In this document: one piece after another, positions 18,258 to 27,948 of the stretch
Position numbering within the stretch: position 1 is the stretch's first letter
Layout: every line of letters begins with the position of its first letter
Assembly: GCF_019797765.1 (NCBI RefSeq)
Contig: NZ_CP081862.1
Location: 1,054,001 to 1,118,000, forward strand
DNA: 64,000 nucleotides
Origin: Cellulomonas sp. C5510
GTDB lineage: Bacteria > Actinomycetota > Actinomycetes > Actinomycetales > Cellulomonadaceae
Direction of reading: 5' to 3'
Program-made: the position numbers and the translations under genes
Notes under the pieces: generated by a model
What the model saw: only the letters and a program-made list of their open reading frames with translations
What the model was told of the DNA's origin: nothing
Databases searched by the model: none

Positions 18258-19214
18258 GTGCGACTGGGTGCCGACCGGGCGCGCGTGCGCGTGCCGGCGA
18301 CGAGCGCGAACCTCGGCCCGGGCTTCGACGCGCTGGGCCTCGCGCTGGCGCTGCACGACGACGTCGAGGTCCGGGCGCTGGGGTCCGCCGAGGTCGTCGT
18401 GGACGTCGTGGGCGAGGGCGAGCAGGAGGTCCCGTCGGGCGAGGACCACCTCGTGGTGCGGGCACTGCGCCACGCGCTCGACCACGTCGGGGCGCCGCAG
18501 ACCGGCCTGCACCTGACGTGCCGCAACAGGATCCCGCACGGCCGGGGCCTCGGGTCGTCCGCCGGGGCTGTCGTCGCGGGCCTGCTCGCCGCGCGCGCCC
18601 TGGTCGCCGAGCCGGAGTCGCTCGACGACGACGTCGTCCTCGCGCTCGCGACGGCGCTCGAGGGGCACCCGGACAACGCCGCGCCCGCCCTGCTCGGGGG
18701 CGCGACGGTCGCGTGGTGCGACGACGCCGCCGCCGGGGGAGCGGTGCGCGCCGCGCGGCTCCCGGTCGACGCCTCGATCGCCCCCGTCGTCGTCGTCCCC
18801 GGCACGCGCCTGGCCACCTCCCACGCGCGCGGCGTGCTGCCCGCGACGGTCCCGCACGCCGACGCCGCGTACCAGGCCGGTCGCGCGGCACTGCTCGTCG
18901 AGGCGCTCGGACGCCGGCCGGACCTGCTGCTGCCCGCCACCGAGGACCGCCTGCACCAGGGCTACCGGCGCCCGGTGATGCGGGAGAGCATGGCGCTCGT
19001 CGACGCGCTGCGGGCCCGGGACGTGCCCGCCGTCGTGTCCGGTGCCGGCCCGACCGTGCTGGTGCTGGCGCGCTCCGCGGCAGGTCCGGAGACGCCGGCG
19101 GCGACCGACGCGGACGCGGCGCTGGCCGCCGTGTTCGGCGGCTCGATGGGCGGCTGGCGCATCGTGCGGCTGGCGATCGACACCGACGGTGCGACGTGGC
19201 AGAGGCTGCCCTGA
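18258..19214 (+). CDS. thrB: Homoserine kinase
   Basis: 318-aa GHMP-family kinase that phosphorylates homoserine for ThrC. N-terminal VRVPATSANLGPGFDALGLAL (motif 1, about residues 12-32), the ATP-binding glycine loop IPHGRGLGSSAGAVVAGLLAA (about 92-112; longer than shown is not needed), and the C-terminal motif VVSGAGPTVLVLA. GTG at 18258, five bases after the thrC stop; there is little SD, so expression likely depends on coupling. Last gene of the threonine set. Confidence 0.95.
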   Translation: MRLGADRARVRVPATSANLGPGFDALGLALALHDDVEVRALGSAEVVVDVVGEGEQEVPSGEDHLVVRALRHALDHVGAPQTGLHLTCRNRIPHGRGLGSSAGAVVAGLLAARALVAEPESLDDDVVLALATALEGHPDNAAPALLGGATVAWCDDAAAGGAVRAARLPVDASIAPVVVVPGTRLATSHARGVLPATVPHADAAYQAGRAALLVEALGRRPDLLLPATEDRLHQGYRRPVMRESMALVDALRARDVPAVVSGAGPTVLVLARSAAGPETPAATDADAALAAVFGGSMGGWRIVRLAIDTDGATWQRLP

Positions 19215-19228
19215 CGGCGCGCCCCCGG

Positions 19229-19483
19229 TGGTATGCTGGCCCTGTTCCCCGGACTTCGTCCTGATATCCGCTCAGCCTCATTCGGGTGCAGCGCCGCGCG
19301 TGCCAGCGCCCCGAAGGCACGGGTCCCATGAGATCCGAGACCGGGAACGCACCAGCCCACCGACGTCGACGCTTCCGCGCGACCGGTGAGGCCCCACCGA
19401 CGCGACGGCCCCGACCCGAGGGCCGGACGCAGACCGCGCCCCGACGGAGGGTGGCGGTCCCCGACGAGGGGGAAGGGTCCTTC
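19229..19483 (+). promoter_or_regulatory. rho promoter and long leader
   Basis: An extended -10, TG-G-TATGCT (19229-19237), follows the thrB stop. Transcription from about 19244 would give a leader of about 240 nt before the rho start at 19484. Long rho leaders are autoregulated by Rho-dependent attenuation in other bacteria. The leader is open in the rho frame from an ATG at 19286, so an N-terminally extended Rho cannot be fully excluded. A minor stem (cgtgcc/ggcacg) is visible near 19298-19321. Confidence 0.5.
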
Positions 19484-21577
19484 GTGACAGACACCATCGA
19501 GCCGGCCGTGAGCAGCAGCTCCGGCGGTTCCGCCCGTGGCGGCGCGATCTCCGCGATGCGCATGCCCGAGCTCCAGGCACTCGCCGCGCAGCTCGGCGTG
19601 ACGGGCACCTCGCGGATGCGCAAGACCGACCTGGTCGACGCCATCCGGGCCAAGCGCTCCGGCGCCGGCACCGGCACGCGCGCCGAGGACGGCGCCGCTG
19701 CCGAGCCGCGCGCCCGCCGCGCCGCGTCCCGTGCCGCGGGTCGGCCCGCTGCGGCTGCCGACGCGCCGGTCGCGCCCGCCGCCGCGGACGCCCCGGCGGC
19801 GCGCACGGCCCCCGCCGAGACCCCGGCCGTCGACGACGAGGCCCGTCGCGGGTCCTCGCGCCGCCGCCCCGTACGGGCGCAGGCCGAGGCGCAGGGCGAG
19901 CAGCGCGCCGACGGTGAGGACGGTCCCTCCGGGCAGCGACCCGGCCGCACCGTGGACGTGCTGGCGGGCCTCGAGGCTGTCGAGCGCTCCCTCGACAGCC
20001 GCCAGGGCGGGCAGCAGCCCGAGGTGCGCGACGACCGCGCTGCGCGTGCCGCCGACGCCGTCGGCTCCGTGACGGGCGAGCGCCGCTCGCGCCGCTCGGG
20101 GCGGGGAGCCGGCGCCCCGACGGTCGACGTGACGCTGCCCGAGGGGCCGACGGGCGGCGACGGCCAGCGGCAGCGCCCGCAGCAGGAGCAGCCGGGCGAG
20201 CAGCAGGACCGGGCTCGGCAGGACCGCCAGCAGGACCAGGGCGGGGAGGACCGCGACGACGAGCGCGGCGGCCGCCGTCGGCGCTCGCGCGACCGGTACC
20301 GCGACCGTGACCGGACCAAGCGCGGCCGCGGCCAGCGGGGCCCGGGCGACGCCGCCTACGAGGAGATCGAGCTGAGCGAGGACGACGTCCTCGTCCCGGT
20401 CGCCGGCATCCTCGACGTGCTCGAGTCCTACGCCTTCGTGCGCACCAGCGGGTACCTGCCCGGCCCGAACGACGTCTACCTGCCCCTCGGTCAGGTCCGC
20501 AAGGCGGGTCTGCGCCGCGGCGACGCCATCACCGGCGCGGTCCGTGCGCCCCGCGAGGGCGAGGCGCCGGGCCAGCAGCAGGCCGGCCGCCCGAACAAGG
20601 CCAACGCGCTCGTCCGGCTCGACACCGTCAACGGCATGGCGCCCGAGCAGGCACGGCAGCGGCCCGAGTTCTCCAAGCTGACGCCGCTGTACCCGCAGGA
20701 CCGGCTGCGGCTCGAGAACGAGTCGAACCACCTGACGCCGCGGGTCATCGACATCGTCGCCCCCATCGGCAAGGGCCAGCGCGGCCTCATCGTCGCGCCC
20801 CCGAAGGCCGGCAAGACGATCATCATGCAGCAGATCGCCAACTCGATCACCGCGAACAACCCCGAGGTCCACCTCATGGTCGTGCTCGTCGACGAGCGCC
20901 CCGAGGAGGTCACGGACATGGAGCGGACCGTGAAGGGCGAGGTCATCGCCTCGACCTTCGACCGCCCCGCGTCGGACCACACGATGGTCGCGGAGCTCGC
21001 GATCGAGCGCGCGAAGCGCCTGGTCGAGCTCGGCCAGGACGTCGTGGTGCTGCTCGACTCGCTGACCCGCCTGTCCCGTGCGTACAACCTCGCGGCGCCG
21101 GCGTCCGGGCGCATCCTGTCCGGCGGCGTCGACGCCTCGGCGCTCTACCCGCCGAAGCGGTTCTTCGGTGCCGCGCGCAACATCGAGCACGGCGGCTCGC
21201 TGACGATCCTCGCCTCGGCGCTGGTGGAGACCGGCTCCAAGATGGACGAGGTCATCTTCGAGGAGTTCAAGGGCACCGGGAACATGGAGCTCCGGCTGTC
21301 CCGGTCGCTCGCGGACAAGCGCATCTTCCCGGCGGTCGACGTCAACGCGTCCGGCACGCGTCGCGAGGAGATCCTCATCGCCCCGGACGAGCTCAAGATC
21401 ATCTGGAAGCTCCGCCGCGTCATGGGTGCGCTGGACCAGCAGCAGGCCATCGAGCTGCTGCTCGGCAAGCTCCGGGAGACGCGCAGCAACGTCGAGTTCC
21501 TGCTCCAGGTGCAGAAGACGACGCCCGGCACCGGCGCGCACGGCCACGACGAGACCCAGACCCGCTCGATCGTCTGA
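19484..21577 (+). CDS. rho: Transcription termination factor Rho (long actinobacterial form)
   Basis: 697 aa against about 420 in E. coli. Order: Rho-N helical domain (MPELQALAAQLGVTGTSRMRKTDLVDAIRAKR, about residues 27-58), a low-complexity insert of about 230 residues rich in Ala, Arg, Gln and Asp, then the RNA-binding cold-shock-like domain (VPVAGILDVLESYAFVRTSGYLPGPNDVY from about residue 304), the ATPase core with Walker A VAPPKAGKT (Lys444), Walker B VVVLLDSLTRL and the R-loop/Q-loop region. It ends QTRSIV. The GTG at 19484 follows a gaggggg SD. The insert is characteristic of actinobacterial Rho and binds RNA or promotes condensates in relatives. Hexameric helicase that ends untranslated transcripts. 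Confidence 0.95.
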   Translation: MTDTIEPAVSSSSGGSARGGAISAMRMPELQALAAQLGVTGTSRMRKTDLVDAIRAKRSGAGTGTRAEDGAAAEPRARRAASRAAGRPAAAADAPVAPAAADAPAARTAPAETPAVDDEARRGSSRRRPVRAQAEAQGEQRADGEDGPSGQRPGRTVDVLAGLEAVERSLDSRQGGQQPEVRDDRAARAADAVGSVTGERRSRRSGRGAGAPTVDVTLPEGPTGGDGQRQRPQQEQPGEQQDRARQDRQQDQGGEDRDDERGGRRRRSRDRYRDRDRTKRGRGQRGPGDAAYEEIELSEDDVLVPVAGILDVLESYAFVRTSGYLPGPNDVYLPLGQVRKAGLRRGDAITGAVRAPREGEAPGQQQAGRPNKANALVRLDTVNGMAPEQARQRPEFSKLTPLYPQDRLRLENESNHLTPRVIDIVAPIGKGQRGLIVAPPKAGKTIIMQQIANSITANNPEVHLMVVLVDERPEEVTDMERTVKGEVIASTFDRPASDHTMVAELAIERAKRLVELGQDVVVLLDSLTRLSRAYNLAAPASGRILSGGVDASALYPPKRFFGAARNIEHGGSLTILASALVETGSKMDEVIFEEFKGTGNMELRLSRSLADKRIFPAVDVNASGTRREEILIAPDELKIIWKLRRVMGALDQQQAIELLLGKLRETRSNVEFLLQVQKTTPGTGAHGHDETQTRSIV

Positions 21578-21603
21578 CGTCCGCCTCGGCGCGACACCGC
21601 TCA

Positions 21604-21641
21604 CGGCAGGGGCGGCACCCGCACGGGTGCCGCCCCTGCCG
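21604..21641. terminator. Terminator after rho
   Basis: 17-bp perfect stem: left arm 21604-21620 (cggcaggggcggcaccc), loop gcac, right arm 21625-21641. It starts 27 nt after the rho stop and could also stop transcripts from the convergent glycosyltransferase gene. No T-run. Confidence 0.75.
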
Positions 21642-21729
21642 CGTCGCCCCACCTCTCGACGGGCGGACGGGGCGCGAGCGGGGGCGAGCAGGCAGGCAGA
21701 GCAGGGGTGCGGTCAGGTCGCCGGACCGG

Positions 21730-22851
21730 TCAGGGCCGGCGGGACGCGATCGCCTGCGCGTACCAGGCCAGGGTCTGCCGGGTGATCTCCCCGGCCTCGA
21801 ACCGCTGCGCCGCCGCGCGCTGCGGACCCACGGCCGCGAGGCGCGCGCCCGGGTCGTCGATCCACCGCGCGAGCGTCCGGGAGAACGCCGCCGTGTCACG
21901 GGGGTCGACGAGCTGCGCCTCGAGCCCCGCCATCGGGGTGCGGTAGCCCGGGTTGTCGCCGGCGAGCACGACACCGCCGGCGTCGGCGAGCGCCTCCACC
22001 ACGGACATCCCGAAGCTCTCGCCGCCGGTCGACGGCAGCGCCACCACGTCCGCGCCGGCGAGCAGGGCGGCCTTGTCCTCCTCGGCGACGAACCCGGGGA
22101 AGTCGACCCGGTCGGCGATCCCCGCGGCGGCCGCACGCGCCCGCAGGTCCTCGAGCAGCGGTCCCCGACCGGCGAGCGTCAGGCGCCACGGCCGCACGGT
22201 CGCCGGCAGCGCCGCCATCGCGGCCAGGAGCTCGCGCGGTCCCTTGCGCTCGACGAGCCGCCCGAGGAACACGACGTGCACGGGCGCGTCGTCCGCCCGC
22301 CGGGTACCGCCCGCCGGAGCCGCCCCCAGCTCCACCGGCCCCCCGATGACCGGCACGTCCCGCCCGTACGCCTCCCGTACCGACTCCCGGGCCGCCTCGG
22401 ACAGCGCGCTGATCGCGTCGAACCGCCGCAGCCGGCGTCGCTCGGCCAGCCCGAGCGCGCGGATGCCCCACCGGGCGACCGCGTCCTGCGGGTAGATGAC
22501 GAACGAGCCGACGACGGCCGTGCGGGGCGACGCCGCCGACACCACCCGTCCCGCGAGCAGCGGGCTGTACGGCATCGTCACGTGCAGCACGTCGAACGGC
22601 ACCTCGGCGAGCAGCCGCCGGATGCGCGCGCGCGACGCCGGCAGGGGGCTGCGCAGCCGGTTGCCGTTGAACCGCACCGACACGGTGCGGCCGAGCACGT
22701 GCAGGTCCGCCAGGTCCGTGCGGTCGGTGCTGGAGGTCAGGTAGTGGACCTCGTGGCCGAGGTCCGCGAGCCGCCGCCCGAGCGTGAGCACGATCTGCTG
22801 GACGCCGTCCGGCTTGTCGAGGCCGTCGTCGATCACCAGGCCGATGCGCAT
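21730..22851 (-). CDS. GT4-family glycosyltransferase
   Basis: 373 aa, GT-B fold, retaining GT4 family. N-terminal acceptor domain starts [19 protein letters not shown] with [18 protein letters not shown]; the donor domain has [21 protein letters not shown] and the nucleotide-sugar EX7E region [16 protein letters not shown]. Relatives include PimB-type mannosyltransferases and other lipid or cell-wall glycan enzymes; the acceptor is unknown. I chose the ATG at 22851 because homologues begin MRIG; an in-frame ATG at 22860 is the alternative. On the minus strand TACGAT (22864-22859) sits just before 22851, suggesting a leaderless message. Convergent with rho, divergent from rpmE. Confidence 0.85.
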   Translation of the reverse strand: MRIGLVIDDGLDKPDGVQQIVLTLGRRLADLGHEVHYLTSSTDRTDLADLHVLGRTVSVRFNGNRLRSPLPASRARIRRLLAEVPFDVLHVTMPYSPLLAGRVVSAASPRTAVVGSFVIYPQDAVARWGIRALGLAERRRLRRFDAISALSEAARESVREAYGRDVPVIGGPVELGAAPAGGTRRADDAPVHVVFLGRLVERKGPRELLAAMAALPATVRPWRLTLAGRGPLLEDLRARAAAAGIADRVDFPGFVAEEDKAALLAGADVVALPSTGGESFGMSVVEALADAGGVVLAGDNPGYRTPMAGLEAQLVDPRDTAAFSRTLARWIDDPGARLAAVGPQRAAAQRFEAGEITRQTLAWYAQAIASRRP

Positions 22852-22990
22852 GGCCGCCATCGTAGGGAGCCCTGCGGCACGGGGAAGATTTCGTCCGGGC
22901 CCGCTGTTCTGGCAGACTGTTCCGTCGGTCTGCGGTTCACGTGAGCGGCTCGCGCGCACGACCCGGAGGCCCAACCCGAGGAGAACACCT

Positions 22991-23206
22991 GTGAAGACTG
23001 ACATCCACCCCGAGTACGTGGTGACCCAGGTGACCTGCACCTGTGGCAACACGTTCACCACGCGCTCGACCGCGACCTCCGGCGAGATCCGCGCCGACGT
23101 CTGCAGCGCCTGCCACCCGTTCTACACGGGCAAGCAGAAGATCCTCGACACCGGTGGCCGCGTGGCCCGGTTCGAGGCGCGCTACGGCAAGCGCCCGGCC
23201 AACTAG
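22991..23206 (+). CDS. rpmE: Ribosomal protein L31 (zinc-binding form)
   Basis: 71 aa; 50S subunit protein at the central protuberance. Keeps the four zinc cysteines typical of the C+ form: Cys16, Cys18, Cys38 and Cys41 (TCTCGN and CSACH). GTG start with the strong SD gaggagaac. Standing between rho and prfA is its usual place in actinomycetes. C+ L31 acts as a zinc reserve that is replaced by the C- paralogue under zinc starvation in relatives. Confidence 0.97.
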   Translation: MKTDIHPEYVVTQVTCTCGNTFTTRSTATSGEIRADVCSACHPFYTGKQKILDTGGRVARFEARYGKRPAN

Positions 23207-23212
23207 CAGTCC

Positions 23213-23260
23213 CGACGCCGGTGACCGGCGGTCCGTCACGGACCGCGGTCACCGGCGTCG
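23213..23260. terminator. Terminator after rpmE
   Basis: A 48-nt near-perfect hairpin: outer stem 14 bp (23213-23226 with 23247-23260) continuing, after one unpaired base, into an inner 8-bp stem (23228-23235 with 23239-23246) closed by a tca loop. It follows the stop codon by 6 nt and is likely to isolate rpmE from prfA. Confidence 0.8.
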
Positions 23261-23341
23261 TCGCATGTCCGGACGGTGTGCGCCCGCCGCCGTCCCGGCC
23301 GCGCCGGGCCCGCGCCCGCACCTCCCGGAGGTTCCCCGCCC

Positions 23342-24433
23342 ATGACCGACCCGTTCGCGGCGGCGCGCCCGCTGCTCGACGAGCACGCGAGCATCGAGCA
23401 GCAGCTCGCCGACCCGGCGGTGCACGCCGACCAGGCGCTGGCCCGCCGGCTGGGGCGCCGGTACGCCGAGCTCGGCCGGGTCGCGCAGGCCCACGCCGCC
23501 TGGCGCGCGGCGGCCGAGGACCTCGCGGACGCGCGCGAGCTGGCGGAGTCGGATGACGCGTTCGCGGCGGAGCTGCCCGCGCTGGCCGCGACGGAGGCGG
23601 AGGCCGCCGAGCGGCTGCGGCGGGTGCTGGTCCCGCGGGACCCGGACGACGCCCGCGACGCGATCCTGGAGATCAAGGCGGGCGAGGGCGGCGAGGAGTC
23701 GGCGCTGTTCGCCGGGGACCTGCTGCGCATGTACCTGCGGTACGCCGAGCGGCGCGGCTGGCGGACCGAGACGCTCGAGTCCACCGAGTCGGACCTGGGC
23801 GGCTACAAGGACGTGCAGGTCGCGATCAAGGCGCGCGGCGCGGTCACGGACCCGGCGGACGGCGTGTGGGCGAGCCTCAAGTACGAGGGCGGCGTGCACC
23901 GGGTGCAGCGCGTGCCGGTCACGGAGTCCCAGGGCCGGATCCACACGTCGGCGGCGGGCGTCCTGGTCTTCCCGGAGGTGGAGGACGAGGGCGAGGTCGA
24001 GATCGACCCGAACGACCTGCGCATCGACGTGTACCGGTCGTCCGGCCCGGGCGGCCAGTCGGTGAACACCACCGACTCGGCGGTGCGGATCACCCACGTC
24101 CCCACCGGCATCGTCGTGTCGATGCAGAACGAGAAGTCGCAGCTGCAGAACCGCGAGCAGGCGATGCGGGTGCTGCGGGCGCGGCTGCTCGCGGCGCGCC
24201 AGGAGGAGGCCGCCGCGGCGGCGAGCGCGGCCCGGCGCTCCCAGGTCCGCACGGTCGACCGCTCCGAGCGGATCCGGACGTACAACTTCCCGGAGAACCG
24301 GATCGCGGACCACCGCACCGGCTACAAGGCGTACAACCTGGACGCGGTGCTCGACGGCGACCTCGGCCCGGTCGTGCAGTCGGCCGTCGACGCCGACGAG
24401 GCCGCGCGCCTGGCCGCTGCGGGGGAGTCGTGA
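23342..24433 (+). CDS. prfA: Peptide chain release factor 1
   Basis: 363 aa; reads UAA and UAG and hydrolyses peptidyl-tRNA. Three domains: N-terminal helices, the codon-recognition domain with the PxT-type site ([20 protein letters not shown]), and the GGQ domain (Gly237-Gly238-Gln239 in [16 protein letters not shown]). It ends in the long helices [20 protein letters not shown] at 23342 with cccggagg upstream. It overlaps prmC, whose product methylates the GGQ glutamine. Confidence 0.97.
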   Translation: MTDPFAAARPLLDEHASIEQQLADPAVHADQALARRLGRRYAELGRVAQAHAAWRAAAEDLADARELAESDDAFAAELPALAATEAEAAERLRRVLVPRDPDDARDAILEIKAGEGGEESALFAGDLLRMYLRYAERRGWRTETLESTESDLGGYKDVQVAIKARGAVTDPADGVWASLKYEGGVHRVQRVPVTESQGRIHTSAAGVLVFPEVEDEGEVEIDPNDLRIDVYRSSGPGGQSVNTTDSAVRITHVPTGIVVSMQNEKSQLQNREQAMRVLRARLLAARQEEAAAAASAARRSQVRTVDRSERIRTYNFPENRIADHRTGYKAYNLDAVLDGDLGPVVQSAVDADEAARLAAAGES

Positions 24434-25386
24434 CCGAGGCCGCGGCGCCGACGGTCCGCGCGCTCGTCGAGGGTGCGACGCGCGTGCTCGCGGACGCCGG
24501 CGTCGGGTCGCCACGGCACGACGCGGTGGCGCTGGCGGCGTACGCCCTGGGGCTGCCGCGGCTGGACCTCGTCATGGCCCCGCCCGCGCCGGAGGGGTTC
24601 ACCGAGGAGTACGCCGCCCTGGTCGACCGCCGCCGGCGCCGCGAGCCGCTGCAGCACATCGTCGGGTCGACGGTGTTCCGCTACCTGAGCCTGCGGGTGG
24701 AGCCGGGCGTGTTCGTGCCGCGGCCGGAGACCGAGACCGTCGCGCAGGTCGCGGTCGACGAGGCCGCGCGCCTCGCGGCGGAGGGGCGGTCGCCGCTGGT
24801 GGTCGACCTCTGCTGCGGCGCGGGCGGCATCGCGCTGTCGGTCGACACCGAGGTGCCCGGTGCCCGGGTGGTGGCCGTCGACGCGTCGCCGGAGGCCGTG
24901 GCCCTGACGCGGCACAACCACGGGGCGTCCGGCTCCGGCTCGATGCGCGTGGAGCTCGGCGACGTGCGGGACCCGGCGCTGCTGGCGGAGCTCGACGGCA
25001 CCGTCGACGTCGTCGTCTCCAACCCGCCGTACATCCCGCCGGACGCCGTGCCGGTGGACCCGGAGGTCCGGGACCACGACCCCGACCTGGCGCTGTACGG
25101 CGGCGGCGCGGACGGCCTGGACGTCCCGCGCGCGGTCCTGGCCGCGGCCACGCGGCTGCTGGCGCCGGGCGGGTTGCTGGTCATGGAGCACGCCGAGGTG
25201 CAGGACGCCGCGTCCCGGGCGGACGCCGAGGCGACCGGCGCGTTCGAGGCGATCGCGACGCTGCCCGACCTGACCGGCCGACCCCGGATGCTCGTGGCCC
25301 GCCGCCGCGGCCCGGCGCCCGGACCGGGGGAGCCGGGCGAGCCGCCTCCGGGCGCCAGGGCCGGCGTGGGAGACTCGCAGCCGTGA
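24430..25386 (+). CDS. prmC: Release factor glutamine methyltransferase PrmC
   Basis: 318 aa; N5-methylates the GGQ glutamine of RF1/RF2 with S-adenosylmethionine. N-terminal helical domain (residues 1-85: [17 protein letters not shown]... [14 protein letters not shown]), SAM motif [14 protein letters not shown], and the catalytic NPPY at Asn198-Tyr201 ([14 protein letters not shown]). A Pro/Gly tail of about 25 residues is extra. GTG start overlaps the prfA stop by 4 nt; the stop in turn overlaps sua5. Confidence 0.93.
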   Translation: MTEAAAPTVRALVEGATRVLADAGVGSPRHDAVALAAYALGLPRLDLVMAPPAPEGFTEEYAALVDRRRRREPLQHIVGSTVFRYLSLRVEPGVFVPRPETETVAQVAVDEAARLAAEGRSPLVVDLCCGAGGIALSVDTEVPGARVVAVDASPEAVALTRHNHGASGSGSMRVELGDVRDPALLAELDGTVDVVVSNPPYIPPDAVPVDPEVRDHDPDLALYGGGADGLDVPRAVLAAATRLLAPGGLLVMEHAEVQDAASRADAEATGAFEAIATLPDLTGRPRMLVARRRGPAPGPGEPGEPPPGARAGVGDSQP

Positions 25387-26036
25387 CTGCCCACGCCCTG
25401 GACGCCACCGACCCCGCGACCTGGGGGCCCGCCCTCGACGCCGCCGTGCACACGGTCGAGCGCGGCGGGCTGGTCGTGCTGCCGACGGACACCGTGTACG
25501 GGATCGGTGCGGACGCGTTCACGCCTCCCGCGGTCGCGGCGCTGCTCGCGGCGAAGGGCCGTGGCCGGCAGATGCCGCCCCCGGTGCTGATGCCGGACGC
25601 GCGGACGCTCGACGGGCTGGCGATGGGCGTCCCGCCGGCCGCCCGCGACCTCGCCGAGGCGTTCTGGCCCGGCGGGCTGACGATCATCCTGGTGGCGCAG
25701 CCGTCGCTGGCCTGGGACCTCGGGGACACGCACGGCACGGTCGCCCTGCGGGTGCCGGACCACCCGGTCGCGCTGGCCCTGCTGCGCCGCACCGGCCCGA
25801 TGGCGGTGTCGAGCGCGAACCGCACCGGGCAGCCGTCGGCCCTGGAGGTCGCCGAGGCGGTCTCGCAGCTCGGCGACCGCGTGCAGACGTACCTCGACGG
25901 CGGACGCACGCCCGGTCAGGTCGCCTCGACGATCGTCGACGCCACCGGCGACGAGCTGCGGGTCGTCCGCGAGGGCGCCCTCTCCCTCGAGCGCCTCCGC
26001 GAGGTCGCACCCGTGGTGGGTGGACCCGGCCGGTGA
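25383..26036 (+). CDS. L-threonylcarbamoyladenylate synthase (YrdC/Sua5 family)
   Basis: 217 aa; makes threonylcarbamoyl-AMP from threonine, bicarbonate and ATP, first step of t6A37 in ANN-decoding tRNAs. YrdC domain: GGLVVLPTDTVYGIGADAF, AAKGRGRQMPPPVLM (usual KxRxxxxPL, with V for L), FWPGGLTIIL and AVSSANRTGQPS. The extra C-terminal Sua5 domain of the long form is missing, so it is TsaC-sized, as in mycobacteria (Rv1301). GTG start overlaps prmC; the stop overlaps the next gene by 4 nt. Confidence 0.92.
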   Translation: MTAHALDATDPATWGPALDAAVHTVERGGLVVLPTDTVYGIGADAFTPPAVAALLAAKGRGRQMPPPVLMPDARTLDGLAMGVPPAARDLAEAFWPGGLTIILVAQPSLAWDLGDTHGTVALRVPDHPVALALLRRTGPMAVSSANRTGQPSALEVAEAVSQLGDRVQTYLDGGRTPGQVASTIVDATGDELRVVREGALSLERLREVAPVVGGPGR

Positions 26037-27355
26037 GGGCGTACCTCCTGCTCCTGCTGATCGCCGCAGCGGCCACGTACCTGCTGACGCCGGTGGCGCG
26101 GTGGTGCGCCCTGCGGTGGGGCGCCATCACGGCGGTGCGGACGCGTGACGTGCACTCCATCCCGACGCCGCGGCTCGGCGGGCTCGCGATGTGGGCGGGG
26201 ATCCTGGTGGGTCTGGCGATGGCGAGCCGGCTGCCGTTCCTCGACGCCGTGTTCGAGAACCCGCGGCCGATCATCGGCATCGCGGCGGCCGCGACGATCG
26301 TGTGCGCGCTCGGCGTCGCGGACGACATCTGGGACCTCGACTGGATGACCAAGCTGGTCGGCCAGGTCCTCGCGGCGTTCGTGATGGCCTCGCAGGGCGT
26401 GCAGCTCTACCAGCTCCCGATCGACGGCGTCGTGCTCGGCTCGGACCGGATCTGGCTCGGCCTGACGGTGCTGACGGTCGTCGTCGCCATGAACGCGGTG
26501 AACTTCGTCGACGGGCTCGACGGCCTGGCGGCGGGGCTGATCGCGATCGGCGGTGCCGGGTTCTTCGTCTACTCCTACCAGCTCACGCGCGAGGCCAGCC
26601 CGGGCGACTACTCGAGCCTCGCGACGCTGATCGTCGCCCTGCTGGTGGGCGCGTGCGTCGGGTTCCTGCCCCACAACTTCCACCCGGCGCGCATCTTCAT
26701 GGGCGACTCGGGGTCGATGCTGATCGGCCTGGTGATCGCCGCGGCGGGCATCCGGGTCACGGGGCAGATCGACCCGGCCATCGCGCTGCCGCGGCAGTCG
26801 TTCCCGGCGTTCCTGCCGATCCTGCTGCCCCTGGCCGTCCTGCTGCTGCCGCTGCTCGACATGGGGCTGGCCGTCGTGCGGCGGGTCGGCACGGGCAAGT
26901 CGCCGTTCCACCCGGACCGCATGCACCTGCACCACCGGATGCTGGCGATCGGGCACTCGCACCGGCGTGCGGTGATCATCCTCTACGTGTGGACGGCGCT
27001 GTTCACCGGCGCGGCGGTGGCCCTGGTGTGGTTCTCGACCACCGCGGTGCTCACCGGGCTGGGCGCTGGCGTGCTCGTGGCGCTCGCCCTCACCCTGGGA
27101 CCGCTGCGGGGACACAGCGGCTCCGGTCCCGCCGGCGGCCCGGGGGTGGCGCCGCCCGGCCCCGCCCGCCCCGGACCGGGGGAGCCCGGCACGGCAGCCT
27201 CCGCACCGCACGGGGTGGCGCCTCCCGCGCGGCACGCCGCGGACGCCCGCCGGCACGCCTGGCACCCCGCCCCGGACGCCGCCGGCGGCCCGCCCGTGGC
27301 CCTGCACGCCTCCTTGTCCAGCGCGACCGACACCGACCCGAGGACGGACCGATGA
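26033..27355 (+). CDS. wecA: UDP-GlcNAc:undecaprenyl-phosphate GlcNAc-1-phosphate transferase (WecA/TagO type)
   Basis: 440 aa, MraY/WecA superfamily. Eleven hydrophobic helices with the catalytic motifs ADDIWDLDWMTKL, NAVNFVDGLDGLAAG, NFHPARIFMGDSGSM, and the sugar-specificity loop HPDRMHLHHRMLAIGHSHRR. The C-terminal 95 residues are a Pro/Gly/His-rich cytoplasmic tail, longer than in most homologues. It starts lipid-linked synthesis of a cell-wall glycan (teichoic acid-like or arabinogalactan linker). GTG overlaps sua5; the ATG of the next gene overlaps its stop. In M. tuberculosis the homologue (Rv1302) lies in the same place before the atp operon. Confidence 0.92.
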   Translation: MRAYLLLLLIAAAATYLLTPVARWCALRWGAITAVRTRDVHSIPTPRLGGLAMWAGILVGLAMASRLPFLDAVFENPRPIIGIAAAATIVCALGVADDIWDLDWMTKLVGQVLAAFVMASQGVQLYQLPIDGVVLGSDRIWLGLTVLTVVVAMNAVNFVDGLDGLAAGLIAIGGAGFFVYSYQLTREASPGDYSSLATLIVALLVGACVGFLPHNFHPARIFMGDSGSMLIGLVIAAAGIRVTGQIDPAIALPRQSFPAFLPILLPLAVLLLPLLDMGLAVVRRVGTGKSPFHPDRMHLHHRMLAIGHSHRRAVIILYVWTALFTGAAVALVWFSTTAVLTGLGAGVLVALALTLGPLRGHSGSGPAGGPGVAPPGPARPGPGEPGTAASAPHGVAPPARHAADARRHAWHPAPDAAGGPPVALHASLSSATDTDPRTDR

Positions 27356-27855
27356 CCGACCCCACGCCCGAGACGACCCCCCGGGGCGACAGCCCGGAGG
27401 TGGCGGCCGTCTTCCGCCGCGCCCTGCGCGACATGGTGGTGCTGGTGGCGGGCGTCGCCGTGCTCGGCGTCGGCATCGGCTGGCTCGTCGCGGGGGCGCC
27501 GGGCGTCTGGGGCGCCCTCGTCGGCGCCGCGATCGCGCTCGTGTTCTCCGGCACCACGACGCTGTCCATGCTGCGGACCTCCCACACGGCGCCCGGGAAG
27601 ATGATGGCCGTCATCATGGGCACCTGGCTGGGCAAGCTCGCGGTGGTCGTGGTCGTGCTCGCGGTGCTGCGCGGCATGGACTTCTACGACCGCTACGTGC
27701 TCGCCGTGGTCGTCGCCGTGGCCGTCATCGGGTCGGCCCTGCTCGACTACCGCGCGGTGCAGCGGGGCAGGGTGCCGTACGTGTCACCCACGGGTTCTGG
27801 GTCGAAGGTCCCGAATCGGGACGAGCCGGACGGCGACAGCCCGACGATGGGCTAG
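27352..27855 (+). CDS. AtpI-like membrane protein
   Basis: 167 aa; four membrane helices (VVLVAGVAVLGVGIGWLVAG; VWGALVGAAIALVFS; a third around MMAVIMGTWLGKLAVVVVVL; YVLAVVVAVAVIGSALL), a short hydrophilic N-terminus and a charged tail. Position directly before atpB identifies it as the actinobacterial AtpI equivalent (mycobacterial Rv1303), thought to help assemble the c-ring; primary sequence alone would not be enough. ATG overlaps wecA by 4 nt. The following 93 nt contain no ATG, GTG or TTG in the atpB frame. Confidence 0.75.
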   Translation: MTDPTPETTPRGDSPEVAAVFRRALRDMVVLVAGVAVLGVGIGWLVAGAPGVWGALVGAAIALVFSGTTTLSMLRTSHTAPGKMMAVIMGTWLGKLAVVVVVLAVLRGMDFYDRYVLAVVVAVAVIGSALLDYRAVQRGRVPYVSPTGSGSKVPNRDEPDGDSPTMG

Positions 27856-27948
27856 GCTTCCCCCGAACCACCCACGACGGCCGGGTCCCGGCGGAGTGAC
27901 CCATACCTGGGATCGACCGCCGGCGCCTTCGACCTACAGGAGACTGCT

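Noticed and set aside
19286..19483. A 66-residue extension of Rho from an upstream ATG
   Set aside because: The extension is Arg/Pro-rich and lacks SD support, whereas the GTG at 19484 has gaggggg; kept only as a noted alternative.
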